The position numbers and the translations under genes were made by a program. Of a stretch of 64,000 nt of DNA, positions 44,002 to 53,900 are shown piece after piece (within the stretch, counting starts at the first letter, position 1; every line of letters starts with the position of its first letter). The notes beneath the pieces are model-generated. The model was not told the DNA's origin and made no database searches. It was given only the letters and a program-made list of their open reading frames with translations. The DNA is from Burkholderia pyrrocinia (GTDB taxonomy: Bacteria; Pseudomonadota; Gammaproteobacteria; Burkholderiales; Burkholderiaceae): NCBI RefSeq assembly GCF_001028665.1, contig NZ_CP011503.1, positions 3,224,001-3,288,000 on the forward strand, written 5' to 3'.

Positions 44002-45188
44002 GCCAGCGTAAACGTGGGACGGTTTGCCGCAGGCTCGGTCGCACAGCCCGTCAGCAGCAGGTCGAGCAAATCGCGCACGCTGCGGATCGCGCGGCCGAAC
44101 GGCAACGCTTCGCGGCCGCGGAAGAACAGCCCGTTCGCGACGTCGCCGCGCAGCGCGGCCGCCAGCCGCGTGTCGATGCAGAAATGGCCGAACTTCTCGA
44201 TGCCGTCGCGCAAGCCGCATACGCTCAGGCATTCGAGCGCGGTCGGGCAGCGCTGCTTGAATGCGCCGAGCTTGTTGCGGATGCGCGTCTCGTTGCGCAG
44301 GTAACGATCGAGCCACGGCGTCTTCACCGCGCGAGCGGGCAGCCCCGTCACGCTGACGAATTCGACGATGTCGTCGGGCGCCGCATCGGCAAGCACGCGC
44401 TTGAAATCCGGATGCGCATCGCCCTCTTCCGTCACCGCGAACGGCGTCCCGACCTGCACGCCGTTCGCACCGGCCGCCAGCGCCGCGCGCACCATGTCGT
44501 GACTGTTGATCCCGCCCGCCACGATCAGCGGGATCGAGTCGCGCGCGAGGCCAAGCGACGCCATCACCTGCGCGGTCTCGTCGAGCACGCGCGCGAAATC
44601 GAAACGGTGATCGTGCATGTCGTCGATCTGCGTGACGCCGAGGTGGCCGCCCGCGTGCGCCGGATGCTCGATCACGATCGCATCGGGCAGGCGCCCCTTC
44701 TTCATCCACTTCTTCAGCACGAGCGCGATTCCGCGGCTGTCCGACAGGATCGGGATCAGCGCGATGTCGTGTCCTTGCGTGAGATCGGGCAGATCGAGCG
44801 GCAGGCCCGCGCCCATCACGATCGCATCGGCGCCTTCGTCGCACGCGACACGCACGTAGTCCGCATGCGCGCTCACCGCCTTCATCACGTTGACCGCGAT
44901 CATCCCGCGCCCTTCGCTGTAGGTCTTCGCAAGACGGATCTCGCGGGCCAATGCGTCGAGGTTCGCGGCTTCGAGCGTCGCGCGATCGGGTTGCACGCGG
45001 CAACGCGCGAGCAGGTCCGCATGATGGTGGCGCAGGTCGATGCTCGCGATCGTGCCGACCGCGCCTTCGCGGGCGACGCTGCCCGCCAGCCGGTGCGCGG
45101 AAATGCCGACGCCCATGCCGCCCTGCACGACGGGCAGCAAGGTGCGGCCGCGAATCGTCAGCGGCGGAAAGGAAGTGCATACGGTCAT
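43998..45188 (-). CDS. Nitronate monooxygenase-like FMN protein
   Basis: A 396-residue TIM-barrel flavoprotein of the nitronate monooxygenase / 2-nitropropane dioxygenase superfamily. Key marks are PVVQGGMGVGISAHRLAGSVAREGAVGTI at the N-terminus, IVIEHPAHAGGHLG (catalytic His region), LIVAGGINSHDMVRAALAAGANGVQVGTPF for phosphate binding, and a long Cys-containing C-terminal part (CPTALECLSVCGLRDGIEKFGHFC) that could be an extra metal site. Exact substrate unknown. An FNR-type box is centred 63 bp upstream. The gene ends 65 bp before ompW. Confidence 0.85.
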   Translation of the reverse strand: MTVCTSFPPLTIRGRTLLPVVQGGMGVGISAHRLAGSVAREGAVGTIASIDLRHHHADLLARCRVQPDRATLEAANLDALAREIRLAKTYSEGRGMIAVNVMKAVSAHADYVRVACDEGADAIVMGAGLPLDLPDLTQGHDIALIPILSDSRGIALVLKKWMKKGRLPDAIVIEHPAHAGGHLGVTQIDDMHDHRFDFARVLDETAQVMASLGLARDSIPLIVAGGINSHDMVRAALAAGANGVQVGTPFAVTEEGDAHPDFKRVLADAAPDDIVEFVSVTGLPARAVKTPWLDRYLRNETRIRNKLGAFKQRCPTALECLSVCGLRDGIEKFGHFCIDTRLAAALRGDVANGLFFRGREALPFGRAIRSVRDLLDLLLTGCATEPAANRPTFTLA

Positions 45189-45244
45189 CGGATACCTCGT
45201 CGGAACATCGGAACCGCGATGATCGACGATCCACCGCCGCGCAC

Positions 45245-45258
45245 CTTGACGGCCGTCA
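45245..45258 (-). promoter_or_regulatory. FNR/CRP-type box before the nitronate monooxygenase-like gene
   Basis: TTGAC-GGCC-GTCAA is a perfect palindrome of the CRP/FNR half-site type, centred 63 bp upstream of the start at 45188. This is the same distance as the similar box before ompW. Confidence 0.55.
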
Positions 45259-45260
45259 AT

Positions 45261-45287
45261 AAAAAAACGGCACGCGAGCGTGCCGTT
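45261..45287 (-). terminator. Rho-independent terminator of the aldehyde dehydrogenase gene
   Basis: On the minus strand the stem ACGGCACG / CGTGCCGT (45267-45286, four-base loop) is followed by seven T residues (45261-45267). It lies 25 bp past the stop and just outside the FNR-type box of the next gene. Confidence 0.85.
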
Positions 45288-45311
45288 TCCGGTTCATGCA
45301 GCGCGAAGCGC

Positions 45312-46748
45312 TCAGGCCGGCTTCGTCGGCTTCAACTGCATCGACTTGTACTCGAGATACTCTTCGAGCCCGTACACGCCGTTCTCGCGGCCATGCCCCG
45401 ACTGCTTGTAGCCGCCGAACGGCGCGGCGCCGTTCCACGTGCCGCCGTTGATGTCGACCTGCCCCGTGCGGATGCGGCGTGCGATGCCCATCGCGCGTTC
45501 GTCGCTGCCGGCCCATACCGCGCCGCCGAGCCCGTACGGCGAATCGTTCGCGATCCGCACGGCTTCGTCTTCGTCGCGATACGTGATGATCGACAGCACC
45601 GGCCCGAAGATCTCTTCCTGCGCGATCGTCGATTTCGGATCGACCCGGCCGAACACGGTCGGCTTCACGAAGAAGCCCTTCGCGAGCCCTTCCGGCAGGC
45701 CCGTGCCGCCCGTCACGAGTTCCGCGCCTTCATCGATCCCGCGCTGGATGTACGCCTGCACGCGCTGCTGCTGCACGGCCGACGCGAGCGCGCCGAGGCG
45801 CGTCGCGTCCTGCCGCGGATCGCCCGCGACGTACGTTTCGGCCGCGGCCTTCGCGATCTCGCGCGCTTCTTCGTAGCGCGCTTCCGGCACCAGCATCCGC
45901 GTGTGCGCCGAGCAGGTCTGCCCCGCGTTCAGGTAGCACGCGTTGACCGTGCCCTTCACCGCCGTCGCGAAATCGGCGTCATCGAGGATCACCGATGCCG
46001 ACTTGCCGCCCAGCTCGAGCGCGACGCGCTTGACGCCCGCGGCCGCCAGTTCGGCCACGCGCTTGCCAGCGCGCGTCGAGCCCGTGAACGACACCATGTC
46101 GACGTCCGGGTCGGTGGCCAGCACCTCGCCGACGACCGGACCGTAGCCGCACACGAGGTTGAACACGCCGGCCGGCAGGCCGGCTTCGTGAATCGCTTCG
46201 GCGAGCATGAACGCGTTGAGCGGCGCGACTTCGGACGGCTTCAGGACGACCGTGCAGCCGGCCGCGAGCGCCGGCGCGACCTTCAGCGTGACCTGGTTGA
46301 GCGGGTAGTTCCACGGCGTGATTGCCGCAACGACGCCGACCGGCTCGCGCACCACGAGCGAGTTGCCGACCTGCGCCTCGAATTCGAACGACTCGGCGAG
46401 CTTCGCGTACGCCTTCCAGTTGTATATCGGGCCGCCGACCTGGATCGCGCGCGACAGCTTGATCGGCATCCCGACTTCGCCCGTGATCGACTGCGCGAGT
46501 TCCTCGCTGCGCGCCTGCAGACGCTCGACGATCTTGCGCAGGTAGCCCGCGCGCGTCGCGGCCGGCGTGGCCGCCCACGCGTCGAAGGCCGCGCGCGCCG
46601 CGCGGATCGCATCCTGCGCGTCGGATGCGATGCCCTCCGGAATCCGGCCGATCACGGCCTCGGTGCCCGAGTCGATCACGTCGATCGTGCCCGTTCCGGC
46701 CGGTTTGCGCCACGCACCGTCGATATAGAACTGGTCGTAGATTTTCAT
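45312..46748 (-). CDS. NAD(P)-dependent aldehyde dehydrogenase
   Basis: A 478-residue aldehyde dehydrogenase. The Rossmann-type motif is [16 protein letters not shown], the general-base Glu is in [12 protein letters not shown], and the catalytic Cys is in [13 protein letters not shown] (about residue 285). [10 protein letters not shown] is also present. Oxidises an aldehyde to the acid; the specific substrate is not readable. The start at 46748 is preferred because the family begins here. It is monocistronic with its own terminator. Confidence 0.92.
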   Translation of the reverse strand: MKIYDQFYIDGAWRKPAGTGTIDVIDSGTEAVIGRIPEGIASDAQDAIRAARAAFDAWAATPAATRAGYLRKIVERLQARSEELAQSITGEVGMPIKLSRAIQVGGPIYNWKAYAKLAESFEFEAQVGNSLVVREPVGVVAAITPWNYPLNQVTLKVAPALAAGCTVVLKPSEVAPLNAFMLAEAIHEAGLPAGVFNLVCGYGPVVGEVLATDPDVDMVSFTGSTRAGKRVAELAAAGVKRVALELGGKSASVILDDADFATAVKGTVNACYLNAGQTCSAHTRMLVPEARYEEAREIAKAAAETYVAGDPRQDATRLGALASAVQQQRVQAYIQRGIDEGAELVTGGTGLPEGLAKGFFVKPTVFGRVDPKSTIAQEEIFGPVLSIITYRDEDEAVRIANDSPYGLGGAVWAGSDERAMGIARRIRTGQVDINGGTWNGAAPFGGYKQSGHGRENGVYGLEEYLEYKSMQLKPTKPA

Positions 46749-47095
46749 CGTGTTCCGTCTCCTGTTGATCCGAGTTGGCGCGTTGACGCTCAGGTCGGCT
46801 GGAATAGCTGCTTCGGCACCTGCTCCAGCCCGACGCTTCGCGGGAAGCCGACATTCTAACGAGCGTTGCGGTCGACTGGTGTGACGATTGACAGCCATTC
46901 GAAAGGACTCCGGCCGCTGCCGCACCCTCGCTCCGCGGTCGACCGTGAACGCCGGCGCCACGTCCGTTTCGCCGCCGCCATGTCAGCATCCGCCCGGGTG
47001 CGCGGTCGGGCCCGCATCGTGCTATGTTTTTATTATCGGCACCGGCCCATTGCGACCGGCGCCGCCCGGAATCGATGCATTTCGTGAGCGCTGCC
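46749..47095. other. Intergenic region between aldehyde dehydrogenase and a small gene
   Basis: These 347 bp separate two divergent genes. A short AT-rich stretch (TATGTTTTTATTATC, 47023-47037) about 60 bp before 47096 probably contains the -10 box of the small gene. No palindrome or other site stands out. Confidence 0.4.
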
Positions 47096-47461
47096 ATGTC
47101 CGACGCCTCCCATACCCTCGGCTCGCAAGATCGCCTGGAGCTGCTTTGCTGGCTTACCTGCGGCAATCTCGGCGCGTTTTACCTCAACGAATCGTGGCCG
47201 GACGCCACGTTCCAGGTCCAGGCCGCGCACCGCTGGCTCGACCGACATCACCGTCAGGCCGACTGGCTCGCGGTCGCCAAGCTCGCGGCGCTGGCGCAGG
47301 ACATCGCGAAGCGCCACGCCGGGTTCGTCGACGCGTCGTGGGCACGCGACGCGGTCGAGGAAATCGTCGATACCGACGATCTCGACTATCGGGCGAAACT
47401 CGTGCAATGGGTGTACGAAGACTGCTGCAAGGCGCTCGCGGACAAGCGGCTGGCCGATTGA
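47096..47461 (+). CDS. Small conserved-looking unknown protein
   Basis: A 121-residue acidic soluble protein beginning MSDASHTLGSQDRLELLCWL and predicted to be all helical (VQAAHRWLDRHHRQADWLAVAKLAALAQDI, DAVEEIVDTDDLDYRAKLVQWVYEDCCKAL). No motif points to a known family. An in-frame ATG at 47075 is an alternative start (seven more residues). It lies alone between the aldehyde dehydrogenase and the siderophore locus. Confidence 0.65.
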   Translation: MSDASHTLGSQDRLELLCWLTCGNLGAFYLNESWPDATFQVQAAHRWLDRHHRQADWLAVAKLAALAQDIAKRHAGFVDASWARDAVEEIVDTDDLDYRAKLVQWVYEDCCKALADKRLAD

Positions 47462-47793
47462 GCCGCATATCGAACCGTGCGCGGGTCGAGGCACCGCTTT
47501 GCGCGACGGTCTTTTCGTCGATGTGGAGGTAACAGCCGGACTGGCTGGCGGCGTACGGTGCGCCAGCACCGCCCCCTGCGCCGGCACGCGCGAAGCGTCA
47601 TGGAATCGTCGTCGCCGGCCGTTCGAATCATCCGGCCCGAACTCCCCCCGAACCTGAAGGATGCTCGCGTGGCGCCCGCCCATCGATTTCTGCTGATCGC
47701 CGGCACGCGGCTGCGCGCGATCGGCGCCTGTCCGCTGGTCGTTGCGCCGGTCGAATAACCGACGACCGATTCGCGCGACGCTCGCGAAAACCG
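47462..47793. other. Intergenic gap between small gene and siderophore exporter
   Basis: No gene is evident in these 332 bp; the open frame at 47477-47758 is Arg-rich with no ribosome site. A stem GCTGGCG/CGCCAGC is at 47544-47567. TTCGCG/CGCGAA at 47770-47788, 6 bp from the exporter stop at 47794, may mark the end of the minus-strand siderophore operon, but no T tract follows. Confidence 0.45.
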
Positions 47794-49032
47794 TCACGCC
47801 GCCGGCGCGCGTGCCCCGGCGCCGCATGTCGCGACGAATACGACCGCGAGCACCATGCCGATCGACACGAACGGCGCCGCCGGATGCAGTTCGTACAGCA
47901 TCGTGCCGGCCAGCGGCGCGACGACCATGCTGAGCCCTTGCGCCATCGACATCGCGCCCGCGCACGCGGCCTGCTCATGCGTTTCGACGCGCGTGCTCGC
48001 GAGCGCCGCGACCGCTGGAAATGCGGCGCCCATCCCGCACGCCGCCACGAAGTAGCTCGCGCACAGCAGCAGCGGATGCGCGGCCTCCGCGGCCAGCGCC
48101 GACACGAACCCCGCGCCACCCGCCAGCGCGCCCCAGCGCAGCCATTGAAGCGGCGCGACCGCACGCAGGCGGCCGACCAGCGACTGCGTCGCGATCAACC
48201 CGATGCCGGCGCTGCCGAGCGCGTAACCGACCACCCGCGACGCGTCGCCCGTTCGCACGTGCAGCCGGTCGATCACGTAAAAACCGAGCACGCTGTTCGC
48301 GATCATCACCGCGCTGTACAGCGCGAACGCGCTGCACCACGGCAGGCGTACACGCGGATCGGTCGGCTTCAGCCGGGGCGGCGCCTGCCGCACCGCATGC
48401 GCGCCGTTGTCGCGCAGCCGTCGCAGACCCGCCAGCCCGACGAGCGGCAGCACCGCGAACACGGCGAGCGCCAGCGTCATGTCGAACCCGGCCAGCCAGC
48501 CCGCGAGCGGCGGCGCGAGCACCATCCCGATCGCGCCCGCCGCGCCGAATCGCGCGATCGCCGCCGCGCGCCCCGTGGCCGGCGTCCGGTCCGCGATCCA
48601 CGCCGTGGCCGCGACGGGCAGCCCCGCATAACAACCGCCCATCACCGCGCGCGTGACGAGCAGCGCGACAAGGCCCGCCCACACCGGCGGCACGGCGCTG
48701 CCGCCGTCGCGCAACGCCCAGCCGACGTAGCCGGCCAGCAGCAGCGAACTCGCGACGAACCCGACGATCGCCGCGCGCATGGTCGACAAGCGCCCGCGCG
48801 TGTCCGCCGCTTGCCCCCAGCGAGGCGCGACAGCGATCCACACGAGCCCGACGACGCCGATGATCGCGCCGATGTGCAGCGGTTCGAGATGCATGCGGCG
48901 CGCCATCGGGCCGGCGATCGTGACGAATGCGTAGGTGCCGGCCACCATCGCGAAATTCGCGAGCATCAGCGGCAGCAAGGACGCGCCGGCATCGGCCGGC
49001 GCTTGCAGGGATTCAGCGGAAGTCGTCGACAT
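47794..49032 (-). CDS. MFS exporter, probable siderophore efflux (EntS-like)
   Basis: A 412-residue MFS protein with 12 predicted helices, a motif-A-like loop (APRWGQAADTRGRLSTMRAA, about 70-90) and Ala/Gly-rich helices. At the end of a catecholate biosynthesis operon it most likely exports the product. I start at 49032 (GGAAC upstream); an ATG at 49077 would overlap the DAHP synthase end and add 15 residues. It resembles drug/siderophore MFS pumps but not EntS closely enough to name it. Confidence 0.85.
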   Translation of the reverse strand: MSTTSAESLQAPADAGASLLPLMLANFAMVAGTYAFVTIAGPMARRMHLEPLHIGAIIGVVGLVWIAVAPRWGQAADTRGRLSTMRAAIVGFVASSLLLAGYVGWALRDGGSAVPPVWAGLVALLVTRAVMGGCYAGLPVAATAWIADRTPATGRAAAIARFGAAGAIGMVLAPPLAGWLAGFDMTLALAVFAVLPLVGLAGLRRLRDNGAHAVRQAPPRLKPTDPRVRLPWCSAFALYSAVMIANSVLGFYVIDRLHVRTGDASRVVGYALGSAGIGLIATQSLVGRLRAVAPLQWLRWGALAGGAGFVSALAAEAAHPLLLCASYFVAACGMGAAFPAVAALASTRVETHEQAACAGAMSMAQGLSMVVAPLAGTMLYELHPAAPFVSIGMVLAVVFVATCGAGARAPAA

Positions 49033-49066
49033 AAGGTGTTCCGATGGAAAAGGAAAACGACGCGCG

Positions 49067-50170
49067 TCAGCGCGCATGGGTGCCGCCGTCGGTCAGCAGG
49101 CAGCGGGCGCGCAACAGCGCGTCCTCGGTCGCCTCCCAGCCGATGCACGGATCGGTGATCGAGCAGCCGTAGCGCAGTGCACCGCCCAGTGGCTGCGCGC
49201 CGTCCTCGATGAAGCTTTCGAGCATCACGCCCCGGATCGCTTCGTTGCCCGCGCGCATCTGCCCGACCACATCGTCCAGCACCGCCAGTTGCCGCACCGC
49301 CTGCTTGCCGCAGTTCGCATGCGAACAGTCGATCAGCAGGTTCGCCGTCAGGCGTTGCGCGCGCAACGTTTCGACCGCGGCCGCCACCGACGCGGCGTCG
49401 TAGTTCGGCCCGTGGCGACCGCCGCGCAGCACGAGGTGCGCGTGCGGATTCCCGGTGCTGTGCAGCAAGGCCGGACTGCCAGCACGATCGACGCCGATAA
49501 ACGTGTGCGGCCGCATGCTGGCCAGCATCGCGTGCGCTGCGATGTCGACCTGGCCGTCCGTGCCGTTCTTGAAACCGACGGGCATCGCGAGCCCCGATGC
49601 CAGCTCGCGATGGATTTGCGATTCGGTCGTGCGCGCCCCGATCGCGGCCCAGCTCACCAGGTCGGACAGGTAGTGCGGCGTCGCGACGTCCAGCACCTCG
49701 GTCGCGACCGGCAGCCCGAGCGCGTTGATGTCCACGAGCAGCCGGCGCGCGGTGCGCAGCCCCTCCTCGACGCGATGGCTGCCGTCGAGCCCCGGATCGT
49801 TGATCAGCCCTTTCCAGCCGACCGTCGTCCGCGGCTTCTCGAAGTAGACGCGCATCACCACGCAGAGCGCGTCGCGCACCGCGTGCGCAAGACCGGCGAG
49901 ACGGCGCGCATAGTCGAGCGCGGCCGCCGGATCGTGGATCGAGCACGGACCGACGACGACGATCCGGCGTGCGTCGCGCCGTTCGAGAATCGCGCGCAGC
50001 TGCGCGCGTCCCGCGTCGACGGTCGCCCGCGCGGCATACGACGCCGGCACCGCGTGGCGCAGCGCGTCGGGCACGGGCAGCCGCGCACCGACGCGCAATC
50101 GTTTCTCGTGACGCGGCAACGCGAAGGCGCCTGCCGCACCTTGTTCGGCACAGGCCGATATCTGTTTCAT
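49067..50170 (-). CDS. DAHP synthase (AroG/F/H type) dedicated to siderophore synthesis
   Basis: A 367-residue type I 3-deoxy-D-arabino-heptulosonate 7-phosphate synthase. Family motifs include IVVVGPCSIHDP, VMRVYFEKPRTTVGWKGLINDP, GARTTESQIHRELASGLAMPVGFKNGTDG and LLIDCSHANCGKQ. It condenses erythrose-4-phosphate with phosphoenolpyruvate, the first step to chorismate. Its position between entA and the exporter suggests extra precursor supply when iron is short. Start at 50170 follows CGGAGC. Confidence 0.92.
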   Translation of the reverse strand: MKQISACAEQGAAGAFALPRHEKRLRVGARLPVPDALRHAVPASYAARATVDAGRAQLRAILERRDARRIVVVGPCSIHDPAAALDYARRLAGLAHAVRDALCVVMRVYFEKPRTTVGWKGLINDPGLDGSHRVEEGLRTARRLLVDINALGLPVATEVLDVATPHYLSDLVSWAAIGARTTESQIHRELASGLAMPVGFKNGTDGQVDIAAHAMLASMRPHTFIGVDRAGSPALLHSTGNPHAHLVLRGGRHGPNYDAASVAAAVETLRAQRLTANLLIDCSHANCGKQAVRQLAVLDDVVGQMRAGNEAIRGVMLESFIEDGAQPLGGALRYGCSITDPCIGWEATEDALLRARCLLTDGGTHAR

Positions 50171-50204
50171 GAAGATGCTCCGGAGACGGAATTCAGACGG
50201 GCCG

Positions 50205-50999
50205 TCACACGCCGAGCGTCGCGCCGCCGTCGACACACAGCGTGTGCAGCGTCACGTGGCGCGCGGCGTCGGACAGCAGGAACAGCACAGTGCCGGCGAC
50301 GTCGTCCGGCGCGGCGATGCGTCCGAGCGGAATGCCCGTGCGATAGGTTTCGAGCGACCCCGCGATGACGCCTGCCGGGCCTTCCGGGCCGCGCCACAGT
50401 TGGCGCTGCATCGGCGTGTCGGTCGAACCCGGCGCGACGATGTTGCAGCGAATGCCGTGGCCGGCCAGCTCCAGGCCGAGGCAGCGCGTGAACTGATGCG
50501 CGGCGGCCTTCGACGCGGCGTAGGCGGCCATCTGCGTGCGCGGCACGAGCGCCGCATTCGACCCGACGGTCACGATGCTGCCCGCGCGCCGCTCGATCAT
50601 GCGCTGTGCGACCGCGCGCGACAGATGGAACACGCCATGCGTGTTCACCGCGAAGCAATGCGCCCAGTCGTCGTCGGTCAGCGACGTCGCGGCCGCGAGC
50701 CGCAGCACGCCGGCGACGTTCGCGAGCATGCCGATCGGGCCGACCGTCGCCTCCACGTGCTCGATTGCCGCGCGCACGGCGCGCGCGTCGGCCACGTCGA
50801 CCGCGAACGGATGGACGCGGCCTGGCGCCGGCGGGCGATCCTCGGTCGCACGCGCCAGCGCGTCGCCGTCGGCGTCGAACGCGGCGACGTCGACCGCGCG
50901 CGCGGCGAGCGCGCGAACCACGGCGGCGCCGATCCCGCGCGCCGCGCCGGTCACGACGGCCACACCCGCCGGAAATGCCATCTCGGTTTCCCTGCTCAT
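50205..50999 (-). CDS. entA: 2,3-dihydro-2,3-dihydroxybenzoate dehydrogenase
   Basis: A 264-residue short-chain dehydrogenase. The NAD motif is VVTGAARGIGAAVVRAL (about residue 15), the active site is YAASK with an upstream Ser (TVGSNAAL), and the tail LCVDGGATLGV fits EntA. It oxidises 2,3-dihydro-DHB to DHB, the last step before loading. The start overlaps the NRPS stop (ATGA); a second ATG at 50981 is possible. Confidence 0.9.
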   Translation of the reverse strand: MSRETEMAFPAGVAVVTGAARGIGAAVVRALAARAVDVAAFDADGDALARATEDRPPAPGRVHPFAVDVADARAVRAAIEHVEATVGPIGMLANVAGVLRLAAATSLTDDDWAHCFAVNTHGVFHLSRAVAQRMIERRAGSIVTVGSNAALVPRTQMAAYAASKAAAHQFTRCLGLELAGHGIRCNIVAPGSTDTPMQRQLWRGPEGPAGVIAGSLETYRTGIPLGRIAAPDDVAGTVLFLLSDAARHVTLHTLCVDGGATLGV

Positions 51000-53900
51000 C
51001 GATTCAAGTTCCTCGTAACGGTTCCCATGTCGGCCCATGCGGCGAGCCGTTCGGTCAGCGCGGCGCCGATCGCCGCCATCGGTTCGGGATCGGACATCCC
51101 GTCGTGCGAGCAGTCGAGCGCCACGCAGGTCGGTAACGCCGCCGGCCGGTGCGCGGCCCAGCTGTCGGGCGCCGGCGTGCCGGGCCGCTTGCGGGTTGCG
51201 TTGAACAGCAGCAGTTCGCCGCCGTATTGCGGGGTCGGCGCGGCGCGGAACTGGCGCATCTGCCGCAGCGTCGCGTCGACCAGCGCGTCGAGCCCCGCGC
51301 CGCCGAGCGCCGCGAACGGGCTGTTCGCGCGCAGCAAGCGCTGCCGCAGCAATGCGTCGGACAACGCCTCCGTGTCGAAATCGCCGTTCACCGTCAGCAG
51401 GATCCGCAGCGCGTCGCCCGTCTCCGGCTGCGGCTGCGCCATCCACGCGGACGACGGATAACTGTCCATCAGCGCGAGCACGCCCACCGGCGCGCCGACG
51501 CGTTCGAGGGCCGCCGCGACCGCGTACGCGAGCGCGCCACCCAGCGACCAGCCGAGCAGGTGGTACGGACCGTCCGGCTGCAGTGCCCGCACGCGCCGCA
51601 CATAGGTGTCGACGAGCGCGTCGAAATCGGCCGCGCCGTTCGTGTCGCCGACCGACAGTTGCAGCCCGTCGACCGTCGTGTCGGGCAGGTACGCGGCAAG
51701 CCGCAGGTAGCTCCACGCGAGGCCGTCGGCCGGATGGATGCAGATGAGCCGCTGCGCAGCGCCTCCCGCCGTCTGGATCGCAAGATGCGGGGCAAACGCG
51801 TCGCGCTCCGCGCGCGGCCGGTACGGCAGCGGCGTGCGCAGTGCAGCCGCCAGCGCCGCGACCGTCGCATGGCGGAACAGCATCGATACCGGCACGTCGC
51901 GGCCGAGCGCGGTCGCCAGCCGCGCGCTCACCTGGATCGCCTGCAACGACTTGCCGCCGATGTCGAAGAAATTCGAATCCGGCGTCAGCGCAACGCCGCC
52001 GAGCACGCTGCGCCACGCGTGCACCACCTGCCGTTCGAGCGCGTCGGCGCGCGGATTGTCGTCCACGCCGATGCGGGCCGCCATCGCGTGCTGCCGCAAC
52101 GCGTTGCGATCGGTCTTGCCGTTGACGTTGCGAGGCAGCCGTTCGAGCACGTGCCACGCGTCGGGAATCGCCGCGGCCGGTAGCGCGTCGGCGAGCCGCG
52201 CACGCAGCGCGGTCGTTTCGTCCACCCCGACGACGAACGCCGCGAGCGTCGTCACGTCGGCGTCGCCGCGCAACGCGACGACCGCCGCCTCGCGCACGTC
52301 CGGCGTGCGCAGCAGCCAGTCCTCGATCTCGCGCGGATCGATGCGTACGCCGCTGATCTTCACCTCGTGGTCGATCCGGCCGTCGAACACCAGCCGGCCG
52401 TCGCGCACGGTGGCGAGATCGCCGGTCCGGTACGCGCGCGCGCCGCTCCCCGGCAGCGTGACGAAGCGCTCGGACGTCAGCGCCGCATTGCCCGGGTAGC
52501 CGAGCGCCAGCGCGTCGCCGCACAGCACCAGCTCGCCCGTCCGGCCCTCGGCCACCGGATACAGCCGCTCGTCGACCACCTGCGCGTCGACGCCCGCGCG
52601 TGGCGTGCCGATCGGCACCGGCTCGCCGTCGCGCCAGACCACGCCGGGGCCGCTCACGCAGGCGGCCGTCGCGATGATCGTCGCTTCGGTCGGCCCGTAG
52701 GTGTTCAGCAGCGCCAGATGCGGCAGGTGCGCGTGCCAGCGCCGGATCCGCTCCGGCAACGCGGCCTCGCCGCCGATGATCGTCAGACGCACGCCGGCAA
52801 GGCGCTGCGCATGACGCGCGTCCAGTGCATGGGCGAGCACGTGCCAGTAGGCGGTCGGCAGGTCGAGCACCGTGATGCGGCGCCGCTCGACCTCGGCCGT
52901 GAACGCGTCGATCGAGTCGAGCATCGCGTCGTCGCGCAGCACGAGCGTCGCGCCGTTGCAGAGCGTCGCGAAGATCTCCTCGAAGCTCGCATCGAAATGC
53001 AGCGGCGCGAACTGCAGCACCCGGTCGCTCGGACCGATGCGATACAGGTCGCGCGTGCTCGCGACGAAATGCGCGAGCGAGCCGCGCCCGACCAGCACGC
53101 CGTTCGGCCGGCCGGTCGATCCCGACGTGTACAGGAGGTACGCGGGCTGTGCCGCGTCGGGCGCCGCGCACGCCACGTCGCGCGGCGACGGCACACGCGC
53201 CGCATCCAGATCGAGCACCGGCCGCCCGCCTGCACATTCGCGATACACGTCGCGCGTGATCACCAGCGCGGGCGCCGCATCAGCCAGCATCGACGCGACG
53301 CGCTGCGGCGGTCCGTCCGGATCGATCGGCACGATCGTCGCGCCAACCTTCAGCACGGCCAGCATCACCGCGATCACGTCAGGCGCGCGCGGCGCGGCGA
53401 TCGCGACGCGTGCATCGCGCGCCACACCCCGGCGTTCGAGTTCCGACGCGAGCGCGTCGGCGTCGGCAAGCAGCGCGCGGTAGTCGATGCGCCAGTCGCC
53501 GGCCTCGATAGCCGGGTGCGCCGGTGCGTCGCGCGCGATGCGTTCGATCCGCGCGAGCACGTCGTCGTACGGCCCGGCGAGCGGCGCGCCGCGCACGATC
53601 GACGGCGCGGGCATCCCGTCGAGCAGCACGCTCACCGGCTCGTCCGGCGCCTGTTCGGCAAATGCGTCGAGCCACGCGGCAAGGTCGCGCGCATGCGCGG
53701 CGAGCACGGCTTCGTCGTACGCGTTCGGGTTGGCTTCCAGCGTCAGATGCCACGCGCCGCCGCGCACGGCGAGCGTCACGTTCAGATCCTTCACCGGGCC
53801 GCCGCTCACCGCGCGGGTGTCGCTCGCGAGCCCGTGGAATGCGACCTGCCGTTCGAACGGCATCACGTTGACGGCCTGATTGAACAGGAACGCGTTGCGC

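Noticed and set aside
47477..47758. A 93-residue plus-strand frame before the siderophore exporter
   Set aside because: It is Arg-rich, with no ribosome site and no motif.
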